Shown one piece after another: positions 17,712-26,456 of a DNA stretch of 64,000 nt (position 1 is its first letter; each line of letters starts with the position of its first letter). The notes below the pieces were generated by a model. It was not told where the DNA came from and did no database searches. It saw nothing but the letters and a program-made list of their open reading frames with translations. Where the stretch lies: NCBI GenBank assembly GCA_025359885.1, contig JANYDG010000095.1:1-64000 (forward strand), written 5' to 3'. Source of the stretch: Acidobacteriota bacterium (GTDB taxonomy: Bacteria; Acidobacteriota; Terriglobia; Terriglobales; Acidobacteriaceae). The position numbers were made by a program, and so were the translations under genes.

Positions 17712-17731
17712 CGGGCGTGGAAACACGCCCG
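17712..17731 (+). terminator. GAAA-capped hairpin, possible attenuator within the redox cluster
   Basis: CGGGCGTG-GAAA-CACGCCCG followed by a pyrimidine-rich run (CTTTCTTCACTC), located between the cupredoxin stop and the oxidoreductase start. It lacks a clean T-run. It may reduce read-through or stabilise the upstream mRNA, so that the two OM/periplasmic genes are made in larger amounts than the membrane complex. This role is inferred. Confidence 0.45.
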
Positions 17732-17767
17732 CTTTCTTCACTCTTCTCCATGTCTGGAAGGTCATCC

Positions 17768-19750
17768 ATGCAACAACGCTTCATCAACAAAAAGGTTGAT
17801 CAGGAATGGTTGAATACCAACTTTCCCTGCATGATGGCCTGTCCCGCGCACACCAATGCCGGCCGCTATGTGGAGTTGGTCGCCGAGGGTAACTTCGAAG
17901 AGGCGTATCGCTACGCCCGCGAACCCAACCCGCTCGCCAGCATCTGCGGTCGGGTCTGCGCTCATCCCTGCGAAACAGCCTGCCGCCGCGGTGAGATTGA
18001 CAAGCCCATCGCCATCCGCGCACTCAAGCGATTCCTCACCGAGCAACATGGCCCCGAGTCACGCAATCCCATCGACGTAAACGCTGGACGCTTGCAACCC
18101 AGACTCAACCTCAGCGTGGCCATTGTTGGAGCGGGACCAGTGGGACTCTCAGCCGCTCACGATCTTGCCCTCATGGGTTATTCAGTGACGGTCTTCGAGG
18201 CTTCTCAGGTAGCAGGCGGCATGCTCTATCTCGGCCTCCCGGAGTATCGTCTGCCCCGCGATGTGGTCGAAGCGCAGGTACGAGAAATCCTCGCCACCGG
18301 GGATATTACCCTCAAGTTGAATCATGCCGCAGGTCGCGACTTCACCATCGCTGATCTGCGCAATCAATTCAACGCGGTACTCATCGCTGTGGGTGCGCAT
18401 CGCAGCCGCGACCTCACCATTCCGGGCGTCAACCTTGATGGAGTCTATAAGGGAATCGACTTTCTGCTCAATGTAAATCTGGGCTATCGCTTCACTATCG
18501 GCAAAAAGGTGCTTGTGATCGGCGGCGGTAACGTAGCTATGGACGTGGCCCGTTCCGCAGCCCGCGAAGTACTCAAGCAGCACGCTGCGGGAGTCGAGAA
18601 TTTTGAGCCTTCAAAGGACAGCGTCGATACTCTGGCGGCGCACGAAATGATGGATATATCGCTGTCAGCACTGCGACTCGGTGCCCAGGAAGTTCACCTC
18701 GTCTGCCTTGAAAATCGCGCCGAAATGCCCGCTGCCATGGAAGAGATTGAAGAGGCTGAAGAAGAGGGAATCATCATCCATGCCGGCTTCGGTCCCAAGC
18801 AGATTATCGGCAAAGATGGGCACGCCATTGGGCTTGAAGTACTCAAGACCAAGTCAGTTTTCGATGAGAACCGGCGCTTCAATCCAACCTTCTTTGAAAA
18901 CAGCGAAACGCTGCTCGAATGTGACACGATCATCATGGCCATCGGCCAGGCGGCGAATCTCTCCTTCCTCAGCCCTGATGACGGAGTTGGAGTTTCACCG
19001 CGCGGATTGGTCGCCGTAAATCCACAGTCACTGATGACATCGGCACCCGGAGTATTTGCCGGTGGCGACTGCGTCTTTGGCCCCCGTCTCATCATTGACA
19101 GTGTGGCTGACGGTAAGCGCGCCGCAGTTGGAATCGACGAATATCTGCGTGGTACCAAACACCCCGACCCGGTTATCGAAGTCGAAGTGATGGAGCGCTA
19201 TCACATGCCCCTCAACTTGCTCGATAAAACGCGCCCAGTTATCCCGATGCAGCCGCTCAAGCGCCGGACTGGTGTTACCGAGGTCGAGATTGGTTTTGAC
19301 GCTGAATCTGCAATGGCTGAGGCGCAGCGGTGCCTGCACTGCTGGGTGAATACCGTCTTTGAAGGTAATTCCGAGGACGCTACAGAGTGTATTCTCTGCG
19401 GCGGCTGCGTCGATGTTTGCCCGGAAAGTTGCCTCGAACTTGTAGCTCTTGAACGTATTTCATTTGACGAAACGACAACCACGCAACTTGGCAATATCCG
19501 TGATCTTCTCAGTGTCGAATTGAACGACATCCAGGCAGAAGAGTTAGGTATCATTTCCGGCTCTGCAATGCTCAAGGATGAGTCCCGGTGCATTCGTTGC
19601 GGACTCTGCGCAGCCCGATGCCCCGCAGGCACCATCACCATGGAGTCATACAACATTTTTTCAGTCGATCCCACCGGCTTAATTTCCCTGGAATCCATCG
19701 ACGGTCCCCTGCGAGCGAAGCCGCTCGTAGCTGCCGCGACTACGAGGTAA
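17768..19750 (+). CDS. FAD/[4Fe-4S] NAD(P)-type oxidoreductase (GltD/DPD-like) with C-terminal ferredoxin domain
   Basis: A 660-residue protein. Residues 1-100 form an N-terminal Fe-S domain of the dihydropyrimidine-dehydrogenase type (Cys21, 25, 60, 64, 68, 72; CGRVCAHPCETACRR). An FAD Rossmann site follows (VAIVGAGPVGLSAAHDLALM), then a second nucleotide site (VLVIGGGNVAMDVARSA) and GVFAGGDCVFGP. The C-terminus carries further clusters with CLHCW, CILCGGCVDVCP and CIRCGLCAARCP. The start is the ATG at 17768 because GGAAGG precedes it by 6 bases. Related proteins move electrons between NAD(P)H, ferredoxin and other carriers. Being 3 bp from the Rieske gene, it is probably a cytoplasmic subunit of the quinone-linked complex rather than a glutamate synthase; no GltB is present. 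Confidence 0.88.
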   Translation: MQQRFINKKVDQEWLNTNFPCMMACPAHTNAGRYVELVAEGNFEEAYRYAREPNPLASICGRVCAHPCETACRRGEIDKPIAIRALKRFLTEQHGPESRNPIDVNAGRLQPRLNLSVAIVGAGPVGLSAAHDLALMGYSVTVFEASQVAGGMLYLGLPEYRLPRDVVEAQVREILATGDITLKLNHAAGRDFTIADLRNQFNAVLIAVGAHRSRDLTIPGVNLDGVYKGIDFLLNVNLGYRFTIGKKVLVIGGGNVAMDVARSAAREVLKQHAAGVENFEPSKDSVDTLAAHEMMDISLSALRLGAQEVHLVCLENRAEMPAAMEEIEEAEEEGIIIHAGFGPKQIIGKDGHAIGLEVLKTKSVFDENRRFNPTFFENSETLLECDTIIMAIGQAANLSFLSPDDGVGVSPRGLVAVNPQSLMTSAPGVFAGGDCVFGPRLIIDSVADGKRAAVGIDEYLRGTKHPDPVIEVEVMERYHMPLNLLDKTRPVIPMQPLKRRTGVTEVEIGFDAESAMAEAQRCLHCWVNTVFEGNSEDATECILCGGCVDVCPESCLELVALERISFDETTTTQLGNIRDLLSVELNDIQAEELGIISGSAMLKDESRCIRCGLCAARCPAGTITMESYNIFSVDPTGLISLESIDGPLRAKPLVAAATTR

Positions 19751-19753
19751 TGC

Positions 19754-20245
19754 ATGCACGAGTTGAAACAATCACAAACAACAGCCCTGGGCGAAGAATT
19801 TGATCGCCGAGCCTTCTTCACCAAGGTTGGCCTCGGGTCACTGGGCATTGCCGCAGCAGGCACGGCTGTCTTCGCATATAACTACCTCTCGCCGAATGTT
19901 CTTTACGAGCCTTCGTCGATCGTCAATGCGGGCAAGCCGGAAAGTTTCCCTGTCGGACAGGTCAGCCTCGACGTGAACTCCGGGATCTACACCGTGCGCG
20001 CCGAAGAAGGCTTCTTTGCCCTCACCGCAGTTTGCACTCATCTGGGCTGCCTGACTGCGTGGAATCAGGACCTCGGCATCATCACCTGCCCCTGTCATGG
20101 CAGCAAGTTCAAGCGTACCGGCGAGAAAATCGAAGGCCCTGCGCCGAAGCCCCTGCCCTGGCTCAAAGTATGGCTCAGCGATGAGGGTGAACTCATGATC
20201 GACCGCTCCATCAACATTCCGTCGTTGCAGTACTTGAGGGTGTGA
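19754..20245 (+). CDS. Rieske [2Fe-2S] protein of a cytochrome bc-type complex
   Basis: A 163-residue protein with a Tat-like N-terminus ([10 protein letters not shown]) and one membrane anchor ([19 protein letters not shown]). The two Rieske boxes CTHLGC and CPCHGS (two Cys and two His bind the cluster) are spaced about 15 residues apart. It is the high-potential electron acceptor for quinol oxidation and passes electrons to a periplasmic carrier. It lies between the FAD/Fe-S oxidoreductase and cytochrome b, tightly spaced with both. No cytochrome c1 or f of ordinary type is present; the multiheme protein downstream probably takes that place. Confidence 0.93.
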   Translation: MHELKQSQTTALGEEFDRRAFFTKVGLGSLGIAAAGTAVFAYNYLSPNVLYEPSSIVNAGKPESFPVGQVSLDVNSGIYTVRAEEGFFALTAVCTHLGCLTAWNQDLGIITCPCHGSKFKRTGEKIEGPAPKPLPWLKVWLSDEGELMIDRSINIPSLQYLRV

Positions 20246-20247
20246 GC

Positions 20248-21057
20248 ATGACCACGAAGACAACCAGGACTGACCAACTCATCGAGCAAGTCCGCGACAG
20301 CCGCGTGTGGCGCTCCGTCTTTCGCAGCGGCAGCGGCAACAGCACATTGCATCGCGCTCTCGCCATTCAGCAGAACGTCTTTCTGCATCTGTTCTCTGCC
20401 AAGGTGCGTAAGCGCATGGTCAGCTTCAGCGCGACCTGGTATCTCGGCACTTTGACGCTGGGTACTTTCCTTATTCTTGTCGTCACCGGCATTCTGCTCA
20501 TGCTGTACTACCATCCTTCAGTGCCGCAGGCCTACGCCGATATGAAGGATTTGCAATTCGTGGTTTCCTCAGGGCTCTTCCTGAGAAACCTGCATCGCTG
20601 GTCGGCGCAACTGATGGTCTTCCTCGTCTTCGCGCACATGTTCAAGGTCTTCTATCGCGGCGCCTACCGCACGCCCCGCGAATTCAACTGGGTCATCGGC
20701 ATTGTGCTGCTGCTGATTACTCTCTTGCTTAGTTACACCGGCTATCTGCTTCCTTGGGATCAGTTAGCATTCTGGGCTATTACCGTCGGTTCCAATATTT
20801 CATCAGCCGTTCCCATTGTCGGCAGCAAGATTCACTTTCTGCTCCTCGGCGGCAATCAAGTGAACGCAAACGCTTTGCTTCGCTTCTATGTCTTGCACTG
20901 CGTCGTCCTGCCGCTCACCGCGATTGTCTTCATCGCCATCCACTTCTGGCGGATTCGCAAGGATGGCGGCCTCTATGTGCAGCAGTCAGAGCCCAGGCCG
21001 GCATCGCCCGTCGTATCAGCGCCCGTTGCACCGCTCCCGGCAAAGGAGGCAAAATGA
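20248..21057 (+). CDS. Cytochrome b (b6-type N-terminal half)
   Basis: A 269-residue membrane protein with four main helices. The two heme-binding His pairs are visible as LHRW/AHMF with 13 residues between and LHCV/IHFW with 14 residues between; the latter spacing is typical of b6-type rather than mitochondrial-type cytochrome b. It has a quinone-site-like stretch [20 protein letters not shown]. The ATG at 20248 fits the GAGGG site better than the GTG at 20242. The Pro/Ala-rich C-terminal tail of about 25 residues is unusual. The stop overlaps the next start (ATGA). Confidence 0.93.
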   Translation: MTTKTTRTDQLIEQVRDSRVWRSVFRSGSGNSTLHRALAIQQNVFLHLFSAKVRKRMVSFSATWYLGTLTLGTFLILVVTGILLMLYYHPSVPQAYADMKDLQFVVSSGLFLRNLHRWSAQLMVFLVFAHMFKVFYRGAYRTPREFNWVIGIVLLLITLLLSYTGYLLPWDQLAFWAITVGSNISSAVPIVGSKIHFLLLGGNQVNANALLRFYVLHCVVLPLTAIVFIAIHFWRIRKDGGLYVQQSEPRPASPVVSAPVAPLPAKEAK

Positions 21058-21758
21058 GCACACCGAAAGACTTTATCGCTGGCGTTGACTCAGACCAGCG
21101 GCGCTCACCGACACGGGTCGTCTTTGTCACGCGGCGCACCTCTGCACAGGTCAAGGTAGCCCGTGAAGATGAGATGCAAACCTATCCAGGCGTACTCTTT
21201 CGCGCAGCTCTTGCGATCGAGTTACTGGCCATCCTGCTGGTCGTTGTCTCGCTGTTTTTCAACGCGCCGCTTGAGGGCATCGCAGACCCCACGCACACAC
21301 CCAACCCCGCCAAGGCACCTTGGTACTTCCTGGGTCTGCAAGAGCTGCTGCACTACTTTCCACCGGTTGTTGCAGGCGTTCTCGTTCCCACCATGCTCAT
21401 CGTCTCACTCATCGTCATTCCTTATTTCAACATCAACATCGAGGCGCAGGGCCTCTTTCTCAAAGATCGAACCAGGCGTCTCAATATCTTCTACAGTGCA
21501 ACCGCTGGGTTGATCCTGTTCCTCGTGTTCTTTCACGTCTATGTTGCCATTGCCCCGTCTATCATCGTCGCCATTGCAATGCTGATTGGTGCCAATAGCA
21601 CGCTGCAGTCACCTTCGCGGTGGCGTCGGTATCTTGCCTCGAAGCCATTCGCTTACTGGATCATGACGTGGTTTCTCTTTGAACTGATTGTGCTCACGGC
21701 AGTGGGTACATGGTTTCGCGGCCCCGGCTGGTCCTGGGTATTGCCCTGGAGGAGTTAA
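21054..21758 (+). CDS. Cytochrome b C-terminal half / subunit IV-like protein
   Basis: A 234-residue membrane protein. It carries the subunit-IV signature [21 protein letters not shown] (b6f subunit IV has a similar PDP...PEWY region completing the Qo site), after one N-terminal helix and before several more (about five in total), so it has extra helices compared with plant PetD. A near-perfect AAGGAGG site lies just before the ATG. A soluble N-terminal segment of about 45 residues ([20 protein letters not shown]) probably faces the cytoplasm and could contact the FAD/Fe-S subunit; this is inference. Confidence 0.88.
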   Translation: MSTPKDFIAGVDSDQRRSPTRVVFVTRRTSAQVKVAREDEMQTYPGVLFRAALAIELLAILLVVVSLFFNAPLEGIADPTHTPNPAKAPWYFLGLQELLHYFPPVVAGVLVPTMLIVSLIVIPYFNINIEAQGLFLKDRTRRLNIFYSATAGLILFLVFFHVYVAIAPSIIVAIAMLIGANSTLQSPSRWRRYLASKPFAYWIMTWFLFELIVLTAVGTWFRGPGWSWVLPWRS

Positions 21759-23849
21759 GTGCAATTCATTCGAAAGTATCTATCCTCTGCGTGGCATACG
21801 CTTTTCGGCGATCCGGTGCGCGCCTTTGGCATCGTCAGCCTGGTGCTGCTGCTGGCGCTTGCTGTCACACCCACCAAGGAACATTTCAGCGAGTGGCATG
21901 GCTATCAGCGTAACTACCTTTCGCTGATTCGTGATCGCGGCGATGCGGTCTCCATGCGCCGTCGCTTTGAGCCCGGCATTCACCAGATATGGATGCCGGC
22001 ACTCGGCGTGGTTGACCGATGCACCACCTGCCATGTGGGCCTGAATGAAGCGAGCCTGGCCGACGAGCATCAGCAGCCATTTCGCAAGCACCCGGCTATT
22101 CCGCATCCCGTTGAAGGCTTCGGTTGCGTCATTTGTCATGGCGGCCAGGGCGCTGCCACGACGGTCTCTGAAGCCCACTTCAGCGAGCGTGATGGCGAAG
22201 CCCCGATCCTGCCCACTCGCTACATTGAGGCAGGCTGCGGCCAGTGCCATCAAAATGAGATGGCCGGCACGCCGCAACTCAATCTCGGCCGCACCATGCT
22301 CACCCGTTACGGATGCGTTCGCTGCCACTCCATTACCCGGCCTGATGGCTCCAAGCTGATGCCAACGGATCATCCACCATCGCTCATTCATATCGCCGAC
22401 AAGACTTCTCGAGAATGGATCTACAGCTGGCTCAAAGACCCGCAGGCCTACGCTGCCACCACCACCATGCCTAACTACAAGCTCAGTGACCAGGATGCAA
22501 GTGACATTTCCGCCTACCTGGTCAGTTCCAGCAAACCGCAGCCGGGCGATACTGCGGCAGTTGACGTCAAGACCGCATCAGCCGGTAAAGCAGGCAATCC
22601 GGCAGCGAAGCCAGCAGCGAATCCAGCAGATGGTGCCAGCCTCTACGGGCAGTCCTATTGCTCCTCGTGTCACGCAGTTCAGAATGCGGCGGGCAATGTC
22701 GTCGGCGGCAACGTGGGCCCCGAGTTGACCCGCATCGGTAACAAGGTCAAGCCAGAATGGCTCAACGCTTGGCTCAATAATCCACGCATCTACGACGTCA
22801 CAACGCCGATGCCGCACTACCGCTTTACCCCGCAACAGATTGCCACTCTATCGGACTATCTGCACAGCAAGTCCGATGCCGATTACGGCGCAAACGTGCA
22901 GCTTGCCGCGGCTACCCCGCAGCAGATTGCCCGCGGTCGCAGGCTCATTATTGACGGCGGATGCGCCGCCTGCCACGAAATCAACGGAGTTCAGACACCG
23001 CAGAACTTCGCGCCTGATCTCAGCAACATCGGCAGCAAGCCGCTCGCGCAGATTGCCTTCCTGCCCGGCATGCAGCACACAGTTTCAACCTACATCGTGA
23101 GCAAGATTCGCCAGCCGCGGGCATTCGGTGGTGCCGTGAAGATGCCACAATTCGCGCTCTCCAACGCGCAAACGGATGCTCTAACCACCGCACTGCTCGC
23201 GCAGACGGCTCGCAGCCGCACCATTCCAGACACGCTGCGTGTGGCCGCCACGGCAGACACCAACTACCAGCCCGCAGGCCACGCAGGCAAGCTGATGACC
23301 GAGCTCGCCTGCTTCAGTTGCCACCGTATCAACGGACGCGGCGGCGACATGGCCCCCGACCTTACCTACGAGGGCAGCAGTGTGCAGCGCCAGTGGCTGA
23401 CCGATTTCCTCAAAAATCCCAACACGCTGCGGCCGTCGCTCATCCGGCGCATGCCACGATTCAACCTCTCTGACAGCGACAACAAGGAACTCACGGATTA
23501 CATGCTCGCCGTCTACCAAACCCCCACCGTCGATCCCGACACAGCACCATCAGCCACCAATCCGGCCCAGGTTGTCGAACAGGGTCGGCAGCTCTTCTAT
23601 TCCAAATTTGCTTGCCAGTCCTGCCACATCGTCGATACCAAGACCGACAAGGGGTACATCGGACCGACTTTAACCCACGTAGGCTCGCGATTGACGCCAG
23701 CATGGACCTACGCATGGCTCAAAGATCCCCAGGCACTGCGCCCGGGCACAACCGAACCAAACCAGAAGATGAGTGACGACGATGCGCGCGCAGTGACGGC
23801 CTTTCTCATGTCGCTCAAAGGCACCGCTGGAATAGGAGCAAAGCAATGA
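21759..23849 (+). CDS. Eight-heme membrane-anchored c-type cytochrome
   Basis: A 696-residue protein starting at GTG, directly after the previous stop and preceded by GGAGGAG. One N-terminal anchor (FGIVSLVLLLALAVTP) is followed by eight CXXCH sites at about residues 88, 123, 160, 186, 301, 402, 518 and 619. The first three are close together like a small multiheme head. The last five each start a cytochrome c module, four of which contain an MP motif (for example TTTMPNYKLS) that can give the axial Met; in the last module the equivalent reads TTEPNQKMS, so its ligand may differ. It likely takes the cytochrome c1/f role and passes electrons to or from periplasmic carriers. Confidence 0.9.
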   Translation: MQFIRKYLSSAWHTLFGDPVRAFGIVSLVLLLALAVTPTKEHFSEWHGYQRNYLSLIRDRGDAVSMRRRFEPGIHQIWMPALGVVDRCTTCHVGLNEASLADEHQQPFRKHPAIPHPVEGFGCVICHGGQGAATTVSEAHFSERDGEAPILPTRYIEAGCGQCHQNEMAGTPQLNLGRTMLTRYGCVRCHSITRPDGSKLMPTDHPPSLIHIADKTSREWIYSWLKDPQAYAATTTMPNYKLSDQDASDISAYLVSSSKPQPGDTAAVDVKTASAGKAGNPAAKPAANPADGASLYGQSYCSSCHAVQNAAGNVVGGNVGPELTRIGNKVKPEWLNAWLNNPRIYDVTTPMPHYRFTPQQIATLSDYLHSKSDADYGANVQLAAATPQQIARGRRLIIDGGCAACHEINGVQTPQNFAPDLSNIGSKPLAQIAFLPGMQHTVSTYIVSKIRQPRAFGGAVKMPQFALSNAQTDALTTALLAQTARSRTIPDTLRVAATADTNYQPAGHAGKLMTELACFSCHRINGRGGDMAPDLTYEGSSVQRQWLTDFLKNPNTLRPSLIRRMPRFNLSDSDNKELTDYMLAVYQTPTVDPDTAPSATNPAQVVEQGRQLFYSKFACQSCHIVDTKTDKGYIGPTLTHVGSRLTPAWTYAWLKDPQALRPGTTEPNQKMSDDDARAVTAFLMSLKGTAGIGAKQ

Positions 23850-24598
23850 TGAAACGAGTCACTCCTCGAACCCTGCGATCATCGGCTTGCCTGGCGCTCC
23901 TTGCCGTCGTGGTGCTTGCAGGATGCAAACATCCCGGGCAATCCACCACAGCGTTAAAACCCACCGCCACGGGAGCCGCCATCGTCGAGACCAGCGGCGG
24001 CCACCAGCTCGGCTCCACCGGCACGGAGCTCAAAGACCCGCTGATTGTTCAGGTCAACGACGAGCAGGGCACCGCCGTTGCTGGCGCACTGGTCGAGTTT
24101 CAAAGCCCCGCAGGCGTCACCTTTGAGCCCGCAACCATGCTCACTGATGCGAGCGGACAAGCCACCACCGCCGTCACCCTGGGCTCGATAGCCGGGCGTT
24201 ACCAACTCGCCGCCTCCACCGCAGGCAAGTCAAAGCCGGTAGCTCTCGACATCGTCGAAACAGCTCTCGGCTATCAGCAGCGAGTGGGCTCCATTCTGGC
24301 CGACAAGTACTGCACCCGCTGCCACGATCCCGAGTCGTCTGCCGAGCGCGTCTCCAACTACGACAATCTCGAAACCAAGCCTCATCCCTTCACCGATAGC
24401 AACACTCTCAACAAGATGACGGATGCGGATCTGACCGCCATCATTCAATACGGGGGCCCCGCGCTGCATCGTTCGGCACTCATGCCGCCCTACGGAAAAA
24501 CACTCACCCTGGCAGAGGTTCGTGCGCTTATAGCCTATACTCGTGCTTTAGCTGATCCCCCGTATCAGCCAGCAGGGACGGTCTATGCGCATAAGTAG
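23846..24598 (+). CDS. Lipoprotein with bacterial Ig-like domain and C-terminal heme c
   Basis: A 250-residue protein with a signal peptide ending in a lipobox (VVLAGC), an Ig-like/Big_1 region (residues about 55-135: IVQVNDEQGTAVAGALVEF), and a cytochrome c domain with CTRCH at residue 156 and a C-terminal MPPYGKTLT segment that could give the axial Met. It is lipid-anchored, probably in the periplasmic face of a membrane. The start overlaps the octaheme stop (ATGA), so it is translated with it. The Ig-like part may hold it to the complex or to the outer-membrane conduit (inference). Confidence 0.88.
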   Translation: MMKRVTPRTLRSSACLALLAVVVLAGCKHPGQSTTALKPTATGAAIVETSGGHQLGSTGTELKDPLIVQVNDEQGTAVAGALVEFQSPAGVTFEPATMLTDASGQATTAVTLGSIAGRYQLAASTAGKSKPVALDIVETALGYQQRVGSILADKYCTRCHDPESSAERVSNYDNLETKPHPFTDSNTLNKMTDADLTAIIQYGGPALHRSALMPPYGKTLTLAEVRALIAYTRALADPPYQPAGTVYAHK

Positions 24599-25952
24599 CA
24601 CGGCTCTCGCAGCTATCCTCAGCATCATTGCAATATCAGGTGCGATTCCAGCTGCCGTCGCCCAGGCCGTGTCACCTGTCGAGATTCAGGAGCCCGACAT
24701 CCGCGCGCTTCAGCAGCACTCCATCAACGATCTCAACGCGGTCGGTCAAACCATTGCCGCGAATCACTTCAACTTCCCGTTCTATTTCAGCCGCAAGCTG
24801 GACATCGACGAGAAATTGCAGAAGCGCACAGACCAGCACTCGATTCGGTTCGAGCGCTACAACGGCGCAACTGTCCTTGCCATCTCCGGCAACTACTACG
24901 GAGCCTACGCTTCTGAGAAATTCTCGAGCGATCAGCGTGCCAAAGAGACCTTCATGTCGGTCGTGCTGCCGATCCTCAAGGTGGCGGTCCCTGCCTTTCA
25001 GAACAGTTCTGCGGTGCAGGGCTACGCTATCGAAGTCTCGCACCATGTCATCGGCAAAACCATGGGCATGCCCATTGAGCGCCCTGAAAACCTGATGGTC
25101 TACCTACCTCAGAGCGCCGCCCGCAAGCTTGTTGCAGCGCAGGGCAATCTTGCACAGCAAGTGGCCCTGGTTGATGCCGAGGTATTCCTGAACGCCAAGC
25201 AGATGACCCTGTGGCTCACAGAAGATGAGCAGCCAGGCCAAAGTGAAGCTCCTCCTGCCATGCTCGAAAGCTCCAGTACTGGTGCCCTGCAGCCCCCAGC
25301 GCAGGTTGCCGAGACAGCCTCGGCCCGCCCACCCTACACCCCGGCTGCAAACCCGCCACTGTCAGATTCACTACTGGCCGCCCAACCCGCAGCCGTGGCA
25401 CCCCCGCAGCCCGTCGCACCCCCGCCACCGGCTCTGCGCGATACCTCGCCACAGGCCCTGGCCGCATTGCAGACTTCCATTCAGGGCATCAGCAATCACA
25501 TGCTCAAGGAGCTCGAACCCGCAGCTCACTTTGTTGCCTATGCGCCTCCCGCATTCATCCCATTCCGCCATCAGGCTTATCTTGAGCTGTCGGTGACCAC
25601 CGCTCTTGCTGAGCCGCAAGGCGTCTCCCGCTACAAGGCCGCCGCCCTCGCGTTTGATGAACACATCTCGCCACTCATTCGTCGCGTCCTCGGCTACTTT
25701 CCCGGCGATCAGAATTTCGACGGCATCAGCTTCAGCACCACAGTCCGCGGACGCACCAAGCCCGGCGTCCCGGTAGCTGCGCCTTTGTCCGTCGAGTTCT
25801 TCTTTCCCATGGAAGTCCTTCGCAGCTACGAAGCCTACGATTGCACCGGGCAGCAGTTGATCGACGCCGGTGTCGTTCTCATCAACGGCGAGCGCGCCCG
25901 GCTTGATCTTGAACCAGCAGAAGGCAGCGCTCCATCCGCAGCCGGTCGTTAG
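24585..25952 (+). CDS. Secreted protein of unknown function with duplicated domain
   Basis: A 455-residue protein with a signal peptide (cleavage near AVAQA). Two halves, about residues 35-190 and 290-445, look like distant copies of the same domain: both have an LQ...I..hM/L opening, a long helix before VLPILKVAVPAF or ISPLIRRVLGYFP, then a G-containing strand and an LPxxxxxKL/FPMEVLRSY ending. A Pro/Ala-rich linker (PAAVAPPQPVAPPPPALR) joins them. No heme or metal motif is seen. It overlaps the preceding gene by 14 bp and closes the operon, so it is probably an accessory or scaffold protein of the redox complex. No family recognised. Confidence 0.75.
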   Translation: MRISSTALAAILSIIAISGAIPAAVAQAVSPVEIQEPDIRALQQHSINDLNAVGQTIAANHFNFPFYFSRKLDIDEKLQKRTDQHSIRFERYNGATVLAISGNYYGAYASEKFSSDQRAKETFMSVVLPILKVAVPAFQNSSAVQGYAIEVSHHVIGKTMGMPIERPENLMVYLPQSAARKLVAAQGNLAQQVALVDAEVFLNAKQMTLWLTEDEQPGQSEAPPAMLESSSTGALQPPAQVAETASARPPYTPAANPPLSDSLLAAQPAAVAPPQPVAPPPPALRDTSPQALAALQTSIQGISNHMLKELEPAAHFVAYAPPAFIPFRHQAYLELSVTTALAEPQGVSRYKAAALAFDEHISPLIRRVLGYFPGDQNFDGISFSTTVRGRTKPGVPVAAPLSVEFFFPMEVLRSYEAYDCTGQQLIDAGVVLINGERARLDLEPAEGSAPSAAGR

Positions 25953-25971
25953 GCCCCCAATCGCTCAAGGC

Positions 25972-26011
25972 CAAAAACAAGGCCCCGGGGAATCTGATTC
26001 CCCGCGGCCTC
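25972..26011 (-). terminator. Intrinsic terminator for csbD (minus strand)
   Basis: On the minus strand a strong stem (AGGCCGCGGGGAAT / ATTCCCCGGGGCCT, one central mismatch, CAG loop) is followed by TGTTTTTGG. It lies between the converging ends of the redox operon and csbD and may also block read-through from the plus strand. Confidence 0.75.
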
Positions 26012-26079
26012 GTGCATGCCTCGAACAAAAAATAATCACTGATGCTGGCAGACTCGCTCACACAGCCTGCAGGCTTAGA

Positions 26080-26262
26080 CTACTTGTTGACTACCTGCTT
26101 GATTTCCCCAATCTTCTTCTCGATGGTTCCCTGGATGCGTTCCGCAGTTCCCTCATCCTCAAGACTGGGGTTGTTGGTCATCTGACCGATCTTTTCCTTG
26201 ATGCTGCCTTTTACTTCGTGAACCTTGCCTTCAACCTGATCGTGCGTGCTCGTAGTCGTCAT
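26080..26262 (-). CDS. CsbD-family stress protein
   Basis: A 60-residue hydrophilic protein, MTTTSTHDQVEGKVHEVKGS..., with two repeated KG.IKEKIG/QGTIEKKIGE-like segments as in the CsbD family of general-stress proteins, whose molecular role is unknown. The ATG at 26260-26262 was preferred to an upstream start because it gives the usual CsbD start and a GGAGAAAC site precedes it. The terminator at 25972-26011 lies about 70 bases beyond its stop. Confidence 0.88.
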   Translation of the reverse strand: MTTTSTHDQVEGKVHEVKGSIKEKIGQMTNNPSLEDEGTAERIQGTIEKKIGEIKQVVNK

Positions 26263-26456
26263 GCTGTTTCTCCTTGTGAATTGTAGGCAATGTAAGCCAC
26301 TGCCGAACGCCGTCCTGCTCGGAACTGATCGAAATTCCGGATGCATCTGCGACGCAACTCTAAAGTATTGCTCTGCTGCACCCTTGACTGTCTCCAATTG
26401 GGCAGGGAGGCAGGTTTTCGCCATGCACGCCTCGCGAGGGCTGTCCCCGCGCCATG

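Noticed and set aside
17768-19750. Glutamate synthase small subunit (gltD)
   Set aside because: The FAD domain fits, but no large subunit is nearby, extra C-terminal ferredoxin clusters are present, and the gene is embedded with Rieske and cytochrome b genes.
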